A DNA stretch of 64,000 nucleotides from Lysinibacillus_B sp036662795 (GCF_036662795.1 NZ_JBAFWZ010000009.1:1-64000); one strand, 5' to 3'. Positions 8,033-16,988 are shown, numbered from the stretch's first letter. Numbers and translations are program-made. The notes: generated by a model not told the origin, from the letters alone.

Positions 8033-8506
8033 TTGCCTTTACATGTAGTTTTATATCAACCAGAAATTCCAGCAAATACAGGAAATATTGCACGTACTTG
8101 TGCAGGTACGAATACGAGCCTTCATTTAATTCGCCCACTAGGTTTTTCAACAGATGATAAGATGTTAAAGCGCGCGGGACTTGATTATTGGGAGCATGTA
8201 AATGTGGTATATCACGATTCGCTAGAGGATTTTGTAAAGTATTCTGAAGGCGGGGACGTTTATTTGATCGAAACGTATAGTGACGAGCCATTTACTACTC
8301 ATGATTTTAGTGATTCAGAGCGTGATATTTACTTTATTTTTGGGAAGGAAACGACAGGTCTGCCAAAGGATTTTGCACATGAGCGCCGAGATATGTGCCT
8401 CCGTATTCCTCAAAGTGAGCACATTCGTTCATTGAATCTATCAAATACAGCAGCCATTGTTATTTATGAGGCATTACGACAGCAAAACTATCCTGGATTG
8501 AAATAG
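8033..8506 (+). CDS. trmL: tRNA (cytidine(34)-2'-O)-methyltransferase TrmL
   Basis: 157 residues starting at TTG 8033 behind AGAGGT. SPOUT-class methyltransferase that 2'-O-methylates the wobble nucleotide of tRNA-Leu isoacceptors using SAM. Conserved blocks: PEIPANTGNIARTCAGT (motif 1), FGKETTGLP (motif 2) and RIPQSEHIRSLNLSNTAAI (motif 3, the knotted SAM site). Length is exactly that of TrmL/CspR. Follows queG closely. Confidence 0.96.
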   Translation: MPLHVVLYQPEIPANTGNIARTCAGTNTSLHLIRPLGFSTDDKMLKRAGLDYWEHVNVVYHDSLEDFVKYSEGGDVYLIETYSDEPFTTHDFSDSERDIYFIFGKETTGLPKDFAHERRDMCLRIPQSEHIRSLNLSNTAAIVIYEALRQQNYPGLK

Positions 8507-8613
8507 GATGAGTAGTTAATTAGATATAAATTTCCATTTAGTAGTGAATTCAAATATATACTGCGACGAGTAAGCGCAGGAGCAAACTATCCAGGGTTTT
8601 AATAGAACGAAAG

Positions 8614-8643
8614 AAAGTGTCTCATACGTGAGACACTTTTTTT
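8614..8643 (+). terminator. Terminator after trmL
   Basis: Perfect 11-bp stem AAAGTGTCTCA/TGAGACACTTT, loop TACG, then a run of T. Confidence 0.88.
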
Positions 8644-8730
8644 ATGGAAAGATTATTGTCGATATTAGAATGTTTTGTATAGATAATAGACTAAATTCTT
8701 GTATTAATAGAAAGTCTTCAAGACATAACA

Positions 8731-8760
8731 AAAACACAACTTATCAGAGAGTTGTGTTTT
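8731..8760 (-). terminator. Terminator of the catE-like gene
   Basis: 11-bp stem AAAACACAACT/AGTTGTGTTTT with T-rich flanks on both strands, just past the stop at 8770. Confidence 0.8.
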
Positions 8761-8769
8761 TAAATAGTA

Positions 8770-9657
8770 TTATTCCCCTTCAACAGTGAAAACGATACGA
8801 ATACCATTTGGATCGATTGTTGAAAATACTTGCTTGCCTCCATAACCAGGTGCTTCATCAAAGTACTCGACTACTGCTCCTGAGTTTTGCAAGGCTGCTT
8901 TCACTTCATCAGCGTAGTCTGTGTCTTTTAGAACAATTGTGTAGTATTTTAAGCCAACCGCTTCAGCAGGGGCAGGAGTGCCACCACCACTTTGCCAAGT
9001 ATTTAAGCCGATATGATGATGATATTTGCCAGTAGAAATAAATAATGCTTGTGCACCGTAACGAGCAACAGCTTCATAATCCAATATATTTGTATAAAAA
9101 ACTTCTGTTGCCCCTAAATCTCTTACCGATAAATGAATATGTCCCATGACAGTACCCTTAGGTAAGCCATTCCACTCCCCATCCGCTTCAGCTAAAATAG
9201 GCTGGAAATTTAGTTGCTCTGTCAACATATGCACATAGCCCTCTTTGCTCCAAGTCCATTCGTTTTCCGGGCGATCTACATAAATTTCGATTCCGTTTCC
9301 ATCTGGATCGCTTAAATATAGCGCTTCACTTACATCATGGTTAGAGGCACCTAGACGAACATTATGTTGAACAAAATGCTGCACGATATTTCCTAAATCC
9401 TTTCGAGAAGGTAATAATAATGCAAAATGATAAAGACCGGTATGTCCCATACTTAGTGGCTGTGCATTTGTCACTTCGACTAATGAAACAAGACTCCTCT
9501 TTCCGTCCGTTGTTAAGTAAACCGTGTTATTTCTTTGCTCTAAAATATCAAAGCCGATAATCGTAGTATAGTATTCAATCGAGCGAGCTAAGTTAGACAC
9601 CTTTAGTTGAACATGTGATGTATATAAATTTGGTTTTTGGTGAAAGTGAGTAGACAA
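8770..9657 (-). CDS. catE: Catechol-2,3-dioxygenase-like VOC protein
   Basis: 295 residues, start TTG at 9657 behind AAAGGAGA. Two vicinal-oxygen-chelate repeats (about 10-130 and 165-290). Metal ligand candidates: His in SHVQLKV (about residue 15), His in MGHIHLSVRD and Glu in NGIEIYV. Closest known type is B. subtilis CatE (YfiE), an extradiol dioxygenase detoxifying catechol. The catD partner is absent next to it, so the substrate may differ; the symbol is by family resemblance. Confidence 0.82.
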   Translation of the reverse strand: MSTHFHQKPNLYTSHVQLKVSNLARSIEYYTTIIGFDILEQRNNTVYLTTDGKRSLVSLVEVTNAQPLSMGHTGLYHFALLLPSRKDLGNIVQHFVQHNVRLGASNHDVSEALYLSDPDGNGIEIYVDRPENEWTWSKEGYVHMLTEQLNFQPILAEADGEWNGLPKGTVMGHIHLSVRDLGATEVFYTNILDYEAVARYGAQALFISTGKYHHHIGLNTWQSGGGTPAPAEAVGLKYYTIVLKDTDYADEVKAALQNSGAVVEYFDEAPGYGGKQVFSTIDPNGIRIVFTVEGE

Positions 9658-9741
9658 ATTAAAATCTCCTTTTTAAATTATTATTTATAAGCAACTTACT
9701 TTGTGTAACTTATTTTAATTTTTATAGCTAAAAAAGTCAAG

Positions 9742-9777
9742 AAAAAAAGACAACCGCCATTGGGACGATTGCCTTTT
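9742..9777 (-). terminator. Terminator of the 31-residue peptide gene
   Basis: On the minus strand an 11-bp stem beginning AGGCAATCGTC (with G-T pairs) is followed by seven T. Confidence 0.75.
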
Positions 9778-9794
9778 CTTAGCCGAAGCTAGTA

Positions 9795-9890
9795 TTAGTT
9801 TTCTTTTGAAAATGGTTTACCTTCGTAACCAGCAGTGAAGATTGCAGTTAAGAATGCTGCACACACACCAAGAATTAATAATAATTTCAT
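9795..9890 (-). CDS. 31-residue single-helix membrane peptide
   Basis: Short gene: ATG at 9890 preceded by GAGGAGGG at ideal spacing; reads MKLLLILGVCAAFLTAIFTA and ends GKPFSKEN before TAA, followed directly by its own terminator. One hydrophobic helix (about 2-20) then a short polar tail. RBS, size and terminator make a real gene likely, though no family was recognised. It may be a small membrane-protein modulator or a short cell-surface peptide. Confidence 0.65.
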   Translation of the reverse strand: MKLLLILGVCAAFLTAIFTAGYEGKPFSKEN

Positions 9891-10030
9891 GGAAGCGCCC
9901 TCCTCAAGTATTAAAGAATCTCTTCTACAAGTATATCCTAAATATTAGTACTTTACTATAGATTTTTGTGGCAGAAATGGTTCAAATATAAGTTATCGGG
10001 AATACTATATAAAGGAGAAGGGGGATTGCT

Positions 10031-10216
10031 ATGGCGAAAGATAAAGGGAAAATAATAAATGGGAACATGACGAATAATATGGAAGATGTAATTTGGCTAG
10101 GCAAGCAGATGGAAAATTTGCGAGATGGTCAAGAGCTAGCAGAGGATGATCGTATAGCAGATCCAGTACAGTTTGATCAATATGATTCCTCACCAATACA
10201 ACAGGATAATCAATAA
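10031..10216 (+). CDS. Small acidic hypothetical protein
   Basis: 61 residues, hydrophilic, rich in Asp, Gln, Asn and Glu, no membrane segment or cysteine. The ATG is preceded by AAGGAGAAGGGGG and a terminator follows, so it forms a single-gene unit. Central segment EDVIWLGKQMENLRDGQE could be an amphipathic helix. No family recognised. Confidence 0.6.
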   Translation: MAKDKGKIINGNMTNNMEDVIWLGKQMENLRDGQELAEDDRIADPVQFDQYDSSPIQQDNQ

Positions 10217-10217
10217 A

Positions 10218-10256
10218 AAAAGCCGTGATTGCTATAATTTGCAGTCACGGCTTTCA
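10218..10256. terminator. Bidirectional terminator
   Basis: 14-bp stem AAAGCCGTGATTGC with one G-T pair, A run on the left and T run on the right, between two convergent genes. Confidence 0.85.
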
Positions 10257-10260
10257 AAAA

Positions 10261-11874
10261 TTAATTTGTTACTTTATATTCCTTTAAATCATCACGCAGC
10301 TTCGCCTTTAAAAACTTCCCTACAGAAGTTTTCGGTATTTCTTTGAGGAAAATAACATCATCTGGAATCCACCACTTAGCAAATTGTCCCTCAAGGGAAG
10401 AGATTAGATCCTCCTTCGTTGCATTTGCTCCTTCCTTTAACACAACGCATGCTAGAGGGCGCTCCTGCCACTTTTCATGTGGAATTGCGATAACAGCAGC
10501 CTCAAATACTGCAGGATGTGTCATTAATGCATTTTCTAAATCAACGGAAGAAATCCACTCACCACCAGATTTTATTAAGTCCTTCGTACGGTCAGTAATT
10601 TTTATATAACCTTCCTTTGTTAGCACCGCGATATCTCCGGTATAAAGCCAGCCATCTCGGAATGCTTCTGCAGTACGCTCATCTTTATAATACTCACTTG
10701 CAATCCACGGTCCACGTATACGCAGCTCGCCCATTGTTTTGCCATCCATAGGTACAAGACCGTTTTCATTAACGACTTCTGTTTCGATTAAAGAGACTGT
10801 TAGACCTTGTGAGGCACGTATATCAAGCAGCTCTTCTTTACTGTAATCGTCCATTTCGGTTGTATAGTTTGACATTGATACAAGTGGTGATGTTTCTGTC
10901 ATACCGTAACCAACAATGTATGGTACACCTAATTTCTCTTCGTATGCTTGAATGAGTCCTTTTGGTGAAGCTGAGCCACCCGAAATAACTAAACGTAATG
11001 ACGACAAGTCACGTGGGTTTTTCTCTTGCTCTGCAAGTACCCCAAGCCAAATAGTAGGAACACCAGCTGAAACTGTTACCTTTTCCTGTTCGACTAAATC
11101 TAGTAATAGCGATGGTGTAAACATCGGTCCTGGTAACACTATTTTTACACCATAATTAATAGCAGCAAATGGTAGACCCCAAGCATTTACATGGAACATT
11201 GGTACAATCGGCAGGCTAACATCACGTTCTGAAACACCGAATGATTCTGCAAGCCCAAGCCCTAGTGTATGCAATACAATACTACGATGATTATAAACAA
11301 CACCTTTAGGCATGCCAGTCGTTGCGGATGTATAGCACATACCGGCTGGTAGAGTTTCTTCTAAGTCATCAGGGAATTCAAAATTTTCATCTGCCTCTGC
11401 TAATAATGCCTCATATGAATGAACATTTTCGAAGCTAGATTGCGGTGCAACCTTATCATCGTTCATCACAATAATATGCTTTACCGTTTTTAAATAGGGA
11501 ATTGCAGGTTCTACTAATGGGAACAAATCACCATCAATTAATAGAATTTCATCTTCAGCATGATTAATAATATAGATAATATGTTCGGGCGCTAGACGAA
11601 TATTAATCGTATGAAGGATAGCACCCGCACAAGGAATTGCAAAATATGCCTCTAAATGGCGGTGATGATTCCATGCAAAGGTACCTACTTTAGTGCCACG
11701 TGTCATCCCGAGGTTTGTTAAAGCGCTTCCAAGACGACGCGTACGCTTTGCATATTCTGCAAATGTAATGCGATGTGTCATTGTCTCACTTGTTCGAGAA
11801 ACGATTAATTTATTAGGAAAATATCGCTCTGCTCGTTTTAAAAAACCGTTTAATACTAATTGTGTGTCCATCAT
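10261..11874 (-). CDS. Fatty-acid--CoA ligase (AMP-binding)
   Basis: 537 residues, ANL superfamily. ATP-dependent activation of a medium- or long-chain fatty acid to acyl-CoA via acyl-AMP. P-loop-like motif YTSATTGMPKGVVYNH (about 180-195), YGMTETSPL (about 325), WLYTGDIA (about 415), and the C-terminal PKTSVGKFLK containing the adenylation Lys. Similar to AlkK/LcfA-type single enzymes. RBS AGGGGATGAG; either of two adjacent ATG codons may be used. Monocistronic, with a palindromic GAATATTC at 11936-11943 upstream. Confidence 0.9.
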   Translation of the reverse strand: MMDTQLVLNGFLKRAERYFPNKLIVSRTSETMTHRITFAEYAKRTRRLGSALTNLGMTRGTKVGTFAWNHHRHLEAYFAIPCAGAILHTINIRLAPEHIIYIINHAEDEILLIDGDLFPLVEPAIPYLKTVKHIIVMNDDKVAPQSSFENVHSYEALLAEADENFEFPDDLEETLPAGMCYTSATTGMPKGVVYNHRSIVLHTLGLGLAESFGVSERDVSLPIVPMFHVNAWGLPFAAINYGVKIVLPGPMFTPSLLLDLVEQEKVTVSAGVPTIWLGVLAEQEKNPRDLSSLRLVISGGSASPKGLIQAYEEKLGVPYIVGYGMTETSPLVSMSNYTTEMDDYSKEELLDIRASQGLTVSLIETEVVNENGLVPMDGKTMGELRIRGPWIASEYYKDERTAEAFRDGWLYTGDIAVLTKEGYIKITDRTKDLIKSGGEWISSVDLENALMTHPAVFEAAVIAIPHEKWQERPLACVVLKEGANATKEDLISSLEGQFAKWWIPDDVIFLKEIPKTSVGKFLKAKLRDDLKEYKVTN

Positions 11875-11980
11875 TTCTACTCATCCCCTTTAGAAAAAAT
11901 GCGTACAAGAGATAAATATTCTACATTTATTAGAATATTCCTTCTGGAAATGAGGGTTAAAAAATTAAATAATTGAAAAA

Positions 11981-12341
11981 GGGATGAGGCTGGGACATAA
12001 GTAAAGATTTTATAGAAATCGAGGAACACCTATAGTAAGAATTTGCTACTTCATAAATTGATTGTAGAGAAAGGGCGAGTGTAGCTGTCGGCTGCGCCTT
12101 TCGCTACAGAGCAATATTTTGTGCGACGTAAGCGTAGCGGCAGGAGCAGAGCTTCCTGGGGGAACAGCAATGTTTATTGCGACGAAAGCATAGCGACAGT
12201 CGCACGACGCCTGAGACTACAGGCTCAGGCCGTGCCCCCGGAAAGCGTCCCCGGAACGGAAATCAATTTTCTCCATACTAAGAAAACACCATTTTTCGTT
12301 GAGAAAAATGGTGTTTTCGGGTTTTGTCCCAGCCTCATCCC
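11981..12341. repeat. TIR-bounded intergenic repeat, copy A (361 bp)
   Basis: Begins GGGATGAGGCTGGGACA and ends with its perfect 17-bp inverse. Inside are GC-richer blocks unlike the flanks and, near the right end, a long hairpin AAAACACCATTTTTC... that can terminate the permease gene. A shortened, inverted copy lies at 63408-63655. No transposase; MITE-like or a dispersed intergenic repeat. Confidence 0.85.
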
Positions 12342-12354
12342 AAATAACCCTATA

Positions 12355-13656
12355 TTAATGAGGTAAGTAAACAAGTTGAACGACAAATAATAGTGCAAAT
12401 AAATAAAGTAACGGATGTACTTCACGTGCGCGTCCTTTTACAACCTTCATAATAGGATAAGAGATAAAACCTAACGCAATCCCGGTTGCAATGCTTGATG
12501 TTAATGGCATTGTAAGGATGATTAGAAACGCAGGGAACGCTTCATCAAACTTGTCCCATTCAATGTTTTTTACAGCTCCGATCATTAAGCTTCCAACGAT
12601 AATCAGTGCTGGTGACGTAATCGCTGCAACACTTGATAGAGAAGCGACTAAAGGTCCGAAGAAGGATGCAACCAAAAATAATCCTGCAACTGTTAATGTT
12701 GTTAATCCCGTACGTCCGCCGGCAGCAACACCAGCAGAAGATTCAACAAATGCACTAGTAGGACTTGTACCAAACATAGAACCAACTGTAGTTGCTACAG
12801 AATCTGCTAAGAGCGCATGACGTGCTCTTGGTAATGTTTCACCCTTCATTAATCCAGCTTGTTTTGCTACGCCAATCATTGTTCCTGTCGTATCAAATAA
12901 TGTAACTAAAATGAAGGAAAAAACGACACCATACAAGCCATAAGAAATAACATCTCCAATAGCAGTTATAGGATTCCATACTAAAATACCTTCAGGTAAG
13001 TGAGGTGGTGCAATAATACCTTCTATTTTTAGGTGCCCTGTAAGAATTGCAACAACCGATGTCGCAACCATTCCTAAAAATAATGCACCGTTCACATTTA
13101 TTGCCATTAAAATAATTGTGATAGCTAATCCGAAAAGAGTTAATAGAACAGCTGGATCTGATAAATCCCCGAGCCCTACTAAGTTTGATTCATTTGCTAC
13201 AACGATTTTTGACATACGTAAGCCGATAAAGGCAATGAAAAGACCAATACCAGATGTAATAGCTAGCTTTAGGTTTGTTGGAATAGCCAAAATTAATTTT
13301 TCACGGAAAGATGTTAGGCTTAGACAGATAAAAATCAAACCTGCAACAAATACAGCAGCAAATGCTGTCATATAATCAATCGTACCGTTTGAGCCTAAGA
13401 CGACAGCATAGGTGAAATATGCATTCAGCCCCATCCCCGGTGCAATGGCAATTGGATAGTTTGCCATTAAGGCCATCCAAAGTGTACCGACGATTGCAGA
13501 AAGTATTGTTGCCATAAATACTTGATCGATGGGAACGCCAGCATCAGCTAAAATTATTGGATTTACTACAACAATATAAACCATCGTTAAAAAAGTTGTT
13601 AAACCTGCTAACATTTCAGTTTTTACTGTCGTATTATTTTCTTTAAGTTTAAACAT
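12355..13656 (-). CDS. NCS2-family purine permease (PbuG/PbuO-like)
   Basis: 433 residues, 12-14 hydrophobic segments. AzgA-type NCS2 proton symporter; family substrates are hypoxanthine, guanine or adenine. Signature regions: GLTTFLTMVYIVVVNP (TM1), IAPGMGLNAYFTYAVVLG, FDTTGTMIGVAKQAGLM and GTSPTSAFVESSAGVAAGGRTG, the last carrying substrate-site Glu and Thr residues. RBS ACAGGAGG before ATG. Promoter with PurR-box-like arms lies directly upstream. Exact purine specificity is not decided. Confidence 0.92.
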   Translation of the reverse strand: MFKLKENNTTVKTEMLAGLTTFLTMVYIVVVNPIILADAGVPIDQVFMATILSAIVGTLWMALMANYPIAIAPGMGLNAYFTYAVVLGSNGTIDYMTAFAAVFVAGLIFICLSLTSFREKLILAIPTNLKLAITSGIGLFIAFIGLRMSKIVVANESNLVGLGDLSDPAVLLTLFGLAITIILMAINVNGALFLGMVATSVVAILTGHLKIEGIIAPPHLPEGILVWNPITAIGDVISYGLYGVVFSFILVTLFDTTGTMIGVAKQAGLMKGETLPRARHALLADSVATTVGSMFGTSPTSAFVESSAGVAAGGRTGLTTLTVAGLFLVASFFGPLVASLSSVAAITSPALIIVGSLMIGAVKNIEWDKFDEAFPAFLIILTMPLTSSIATGIALGFISYPIMKVVKGRAREVHPLLYLFALLFVVQLVYLPH

Positions 13657-13670
13657 AGGTGCCTCCTGTA

Positions 13671-13727
13671 AATACGAACATTTTTAAAAACATTTAATAT
13701 AATATTCGTTTTTATGTTAGAATGCAA
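13671..13727 (-). promoter_or_regulatory. SigA promoter with PurR-box-like inverted repeat
   Basis: On the minus strand TTGCAT (13727-13722), 17 bp, TATTAT (13704-13699). Overlapping it, AAAAACGAATATT and, inverted, AAATACGAACATT place their CGAA cores 26 nt apart, close to the paired PurBox geometry of B. subtilis. Fits purine repression of the permease. Confidence 0.6.
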
Positions 13728-13801
13728 TAGTTTTTGATAAATTTTTGCTGTTCAGTAAAAGTTGTTATAATAGAAATAGTTAGAAAAAAGGAGTGAGAGG
13801 T

Positions 13802-14632
13802 TTGAATTTACAATCAGTTAAAAAATTGGCTAATGGAGTAGAAATGCCTGTTTTCGGCCTTGGTGTTTATAAAATGACGGATAGCGAGGAAACGGTTAGA
13901 GCGATTACAAAGGCGCTTCAAGTAGGCTACCGTGCGATTGATACAGCATCTCTATATTATAATGAAAGAGAAGTTGGGGAGGCTATCCGCATTTCTGATA
14001 TTCCACGAGAAGATATTTTCGTCACAACAAAGGTTTGGAATGCTGATCAGGGCTATGATGAAACGCTTCGAGCTTTTGAAACATCACTAAAAAAGCTTAG
14101 CATGGATTATGTGGATTTATATTTAACGCACTGGCCAGTAGAGGGGAAATATACGGAAACGTACCGAGCAATTGAACGTTTATACGACGAAAAGCTTATT
14201 CGTGTACCAGGTGTATCGAATCATCATGAGCAGCATTTACAGGAAGTACTGAAAATAGCTAATACGCCTCCAATGGTAAATCAAATTGAGGCGCATCCTT
14301 ATTTATCTCAAGAGCCCTTACGTGAATTTTGTACTGAACAAGGTATAGCCTTTACAGCTTGGTCACCACTAGGGCGAGGAAATGTGCTAGCGGACTCAAC
14401 ATTACTGAATATCGGAGCCAAGTACGGAAAGTCAGCAGCGCAAGTGGTGCTACGATGGCATATACAAAATGATATTATCGTTATTCCAAAGTCGGTAACA
14501 CCTTCTCGTATTGAAGAAAATGCAAATATTTTTGATTTTGAGCTAACAAATGAAGAAATGGAAACGATTAATGGATGTAATCGCAATCAACGCTTCGGTA
14601 AAAATCCGGATAATTTTCATTTTGATTTTTAA
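13802..14632 (+). CDS. Aldo/keto reductase (YvgN/YtbE-like), paralog 1
   Basis: 276 residues from TTG 13802, chosen because AAGGAG (13788-13793) then has normal spacing. NADPH-dependent reduction of aldehydes or dicarbonyls such as methylglyoxal. TIM-barrel with catalytic tetrad Asp47, Tyr52, Lys77 and His110 (DTASLYYNE, TKVWN, YLTHWP) and the cofactor segment IPKSVTPSRIEEN. Followed 68 nt later by a close paralog; the two share about the same layout and many identical blocks, so they arose by tandem duplication. Confidence 0.92.
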   Translation: MNLQSVKKLANGVEMPVFGLGVYKMTDSEETVRAITKALQVGYRAIDTASLYYNEREVGEAIRISDIPREDIFVTTKVWNADQGYDETLRAFETSLKKLSMDYVDLYLTHWPVEGKYTETYRAIERLYDEKLIRVPGVSNHHEQHLQEVLKIANTPPMVNQIEAHPYLSQEPLREFCTEQGIAFTAWSPLGRGNVLADSTLLNIGAKYGKSAAQVVLRWHIQNDIIVIPKSVTPSRIEENANIFDFELTNEEMETINGCNRNQRFGKNPDNFHFDF

Positions 14633-14700
14633 TTCGATAGTCGAAATTTAAGGGGATAGTCGTTATAATAGTAGTCAGAAATTAGAAGGGAGATGGAATA

Positions 14701-15522
14701 ATGACGGTATCAAAAACAATCTTATTAGAGAATGGAGTAGAAATGCCACGTATCGGATACGGTGTATTTCGTATGAAGGAGCATGAAGTTGCTTTCAACG
14801 GTGTAAAAGAAGCATTAAAGGCAGGCTACCGAGCAGTTGATACAGCAGCAATCTATCAAAATGAGGAAGCGGTAGGCGAGGCGATTAAAGCATCAGGCAT
14901 CGCGCGTGAGGATCTTTTCATCACTACGAAGGTTTGGAATACGGACCAAGGCTACGATAATACATTACGAGCCTTTGAAACATCTTTAAAAAAGCTAGAT
15001 TTAGATTATATCGATTTATATTTAACACATTGGCCAAAGCCAACTTTAGCCGATACATATAAGGCGATTGAACGCTTATATGACGAGAAATTAATTCGTG
15101 TGCCAGGTGTTTCGAATCATCATCAGCATCATTTAGAGGAAGTATTTGCGATAGCGAATGTGAAGCCAATGGTCAATCAAATTGAATGTCACCCGTCACT
15201 ATCACAGGATTCCTTGCGTGCATTTTGTGCCGAGCATAAAATTAAATTGACAGCATGGGCTCCACTAGGAACGGGAATTGTATTTACACATCCGATTGTT
15301 CGTCAATTAGCCCAAAAATATGGCAAAACTCCAGCACAAATTGTCCTTCGTTGGCATTTAGAAATTGGTAATATCGCCATTCCAAAATCGGTAACGCCTG
15401 AACGTATAGCTGAAAACATAGATATTTATGATTTCAGCTTAGCATCTGATGAAGTAGCAGCAATTACAGCCTTAAATACATTCCACCGTACAAGCGCTGA
15501 CCCTGATAATTTTGATTTTTAG
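14701..15522 (+). CDS. Aldo/keto reductase, paralog 2
   Basis: 273 residues, ATG behind AGAAGGGAG. Same AKR tetrad: Asp47, Tyr52, Lys77, His110, and IPKSVTPERIAEN for NADPH. Compared with paralog 1 it carries different substrate-loop residues (WAPLGTGIVFTHP versus WSPLGRGNVLADS), so substrate preference probably differs. It may be read from the upstream gene's promoter or from its own; a terminator follows. Confidence 0.93.
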   Translation: MTVSKTILLENGVEMPRIGYGVFRMKEHEVAFNGVKEALKAGYRAVDTAAIYQNEEAVGEAIKASGIAREDLFITTKVWNTDQGYDNTLRAFETSLKKLDLDYIDLYLTHWPKPTLADTYKAIERLYDEKLIRVPGVSNHHQHHLEEVFAIANVKPMVNQIECHPSLSQDSLRAFCAEHKIKLTAWAPLGTGIVFTHPIVRQLAQKYGKTPAQIVLRWHLEIGNIAIPKSVTPERIAENIDIYDFSLASDEVAAITALNTFHRTSADPDNFDF

Positions 15523-15533
15523 GCGGGTACGCG

Positions 15534-15572
15534 AAGCAGGAAGAATCCAATGTGATTCTATCCTGCTTTTTT
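15534..15572 (+). terminator. Terminator after the tandem AKR genes
   Basis: AAGCAGGAAGAATC pairs imperfectly with GATTCTATCCTGCTT, then T6. Confidence 0.8.
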
Positions 15573-15577
15573 AAATA

Positions 15578-15616
15578 TTTAAAAAGCATATGAAATCAAC
15601 TGGTGATTTCATATGC
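15578..15616 (-). terminator. Terminator of the RluA-type gene
   Basis: On the minus strand a 13-bp stem GCATATGAAATCA, 5-nt loop, then T5. Confidence 0.82.
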
Positions 15617-15624
15617 TATAACGG

Positions 15625-16461
15625 TTACTGGTCTTTCACGACGATTTGTTTGTTTAAAAACGGATGTGTAAATGCGAGCTGAATGGCATGGAGCTCGTAG
15701 TCTCCACTTGGGGTTTGGCGTGCATTGTATAATGTATCGCCGACAATTGGATGCCCTAAATGTGCCATATGCACACGAATTTGATGCGTGCGTCCAGTTT
15801 CTAATACAAGATGTACGAGGCAAGTTCCTTTAAATCGCTTCACTACCTCGAAATGTGTCACGGCATGCTGACCGGAAGCCGACACAACTCGTCGTGTATT
15901 ATGATGGCGGTCCTTGCCGATAGGTGCGTTGATCACACCGCTCTCCTGACGAATATTTCCTTGTACCTCTGCAGCATACGTACGAATAATCGATTTTTCT
16001 TCAATCATCCGGTCAAAAATCGATTTCGCGATAGGGTGCTTGGCAACTAACAGTAGCCCCTTTGTTCCTTGATCTAAACGATGGACGTGCTCTGCATATT
16101 GTCCGCCCTTCTCCTGAATATGAGCCATCACATGATTCATACATGTGTCACGGTCACCTGCTTCATTAGGATGTGTCGACATTCCTTTAGGCTTAGACAC
16201 AATTAGGCAATGCTCGTCCTCGTAGCGGATTTCGACGCTACATTTGGCAGTTGGAGTATAGCTTGAAGAGGGAATAGCAAACGTAAATTGCAGCTTCGTA
16301 CCAGCCGGGAGTGAATCCTTCCAATTAACTGGCGTGCCATCAAGAAGTGTAACAGCCTTCGCCATCCGTAGCTCGTGGACAATTTTCTTTCCAAGGCGCC
16401 AAGACTCCCGCAATAGCTCCTCTACAGTAATGCCCTCTTGAACAATTTCATATTGAAACAT
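15625..16461 (-). CDS. RluA-family pseudouridine synthase
   Basis: 278 residues from ATG 16461, preceded by TGGAGGAA. Isomerises specific uridines to pseudouridine in rRNA or tRNA. N-terminal S4-like part, then SKPKGMSTHPNE and the catalytic VHRLDQGTKGLLLVAKH with the essential Asp in HRLD, then LVLETGRTHQIRVHMAHLGHPIVGD. B. subtilis has several such paralogs (YlyB, YjbO, YhcT); similarity to YhcT-type proteins fits the neighbouring yhcYZ-like system. Target site unknown. Confidence 0.9.
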   Translation of the reverse strand: MFQYEIVQEGITVEELLRESWRLGKKIVHELRMAKAVTLLDGTPVNWKDSLPAGTKLQFTFAIPSSSYTPTAKCSVEIRYEDEHCLIVSKPKGMSTHPNEAGDRDTCMNHVMAHIQEKGGQYAEHVHRLDQGTKGLLLVAKHPIAKSIFDRMIEEKSIIRTYAAEVQGNIRQESGVINAPIGKDRHHNTRRVVSASGQHAVTHFEVVKRFKGTCLVHLVLETGRTHQIRVHMAHLGHPIVGDTLYNARQTPSGDYELHAIQLAFTHPFLNKQIVVKDQ

Positions 16462-16483
16462 TGATAATTCCTCCATAAAATAA

Positions 16484-16514
16484 TCGTGCCCACAATAGCG
16501 GAGCACGATTTTAA
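16484..16514 (-). terminator. Terminator of the bdbC/thioredoxin operon
   Basis: AATCGTGCTC pairs with GGCACGATT around a 10-nt loop; T-rich 3' side on the minus strand. Confidence 0.65.
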
Positions 16515-16516
16515 AA

Positions 16517-16987
16517 TTAATCTAAGTTAAGACTTGCAAAAAATTGATGAATGGATTGTTTGTCGTAGTCACCAACTAATCGGTTTACTTCAGCCCCACC
16601 ATTAAAATAAAGTAATGTAGGTGTTGCTTCAATACTATATTCATTAAAGCCTTGTTGATATTCTAGAACATTTAGTTGGTCGATTCTAATGTCCAGTTCC
16701 TTAGCAACAGACATTAATTTTGGTGTCATATTTTTGCAGTGTTCACATGTTGGGCTAAATAAATACGCGAATACTGGCTCACCTGATTCAATTTTTTCTT
16801 GAAGTGCGCCTGGTGTAATAATGTTTTGGTAGTTTTTATCCTCTAATAAATCAATTGTAGGCTGCTGCAAATTGTCCGTACCGTATGGGTTGTCCTTTAG
16901 TTTATCTTCATTTGACATATTTGTTAAAACAATAATAGCTACAAAAAGAACAACAACAATCCCACCGATAATTCCTAATTTCTTCAA
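16517..16987 (-). CDS. Membrane-anchored thioredoxin-like protein
   Basis: 156 residues. N-terminal membrane anchor (about 5-23), then an extracytoplasmic thioredoxin domain with active site SPTCEHCKNM (Cys81, Cys84) and cis-Pro in EATPTLLYF. Its start lies 1 nt after the stop of the DsbB-like gene, so the pair is translationally coupled. Inferred role: thiol oxidant or reductant at the cell surface that exchanges electrons with the quinone-linked BdbC. The CEHC motif differs from BdbD's usual CPYC-type, so oxidase versus reductase is open. Confidence 0.88.
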   Translation of the reverse strand: MKKLGIIGGIVVVLFVAIIVLTNMSNEDKLKDNPYGTDNLQQPTIDLLEDKNYQNIITPGALQEKIESGEPVFAYLFSPTCEHCKNMTPKLMSVAKELDIRIDQLNVLEYQQGFNEYSIEATPTLLYFNGGAEVNRLVGDYDKQSIHQFFASLNLD

Positions 16988-16988
16988 C

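Noticed and set aside
8560..8600. Third copy of the TIR repeat
   Set aside because: GCGACGAGTAAGCGCAGGAGC resembles an internal block of copy A but the terminal repeats are absent, so it is at most a relic.
13657..13790. Purine riboswitch before the NCS2 permease
   Set aside because: The leader is too short and lacks the conserved three-way junction; PurR boxes fit better.
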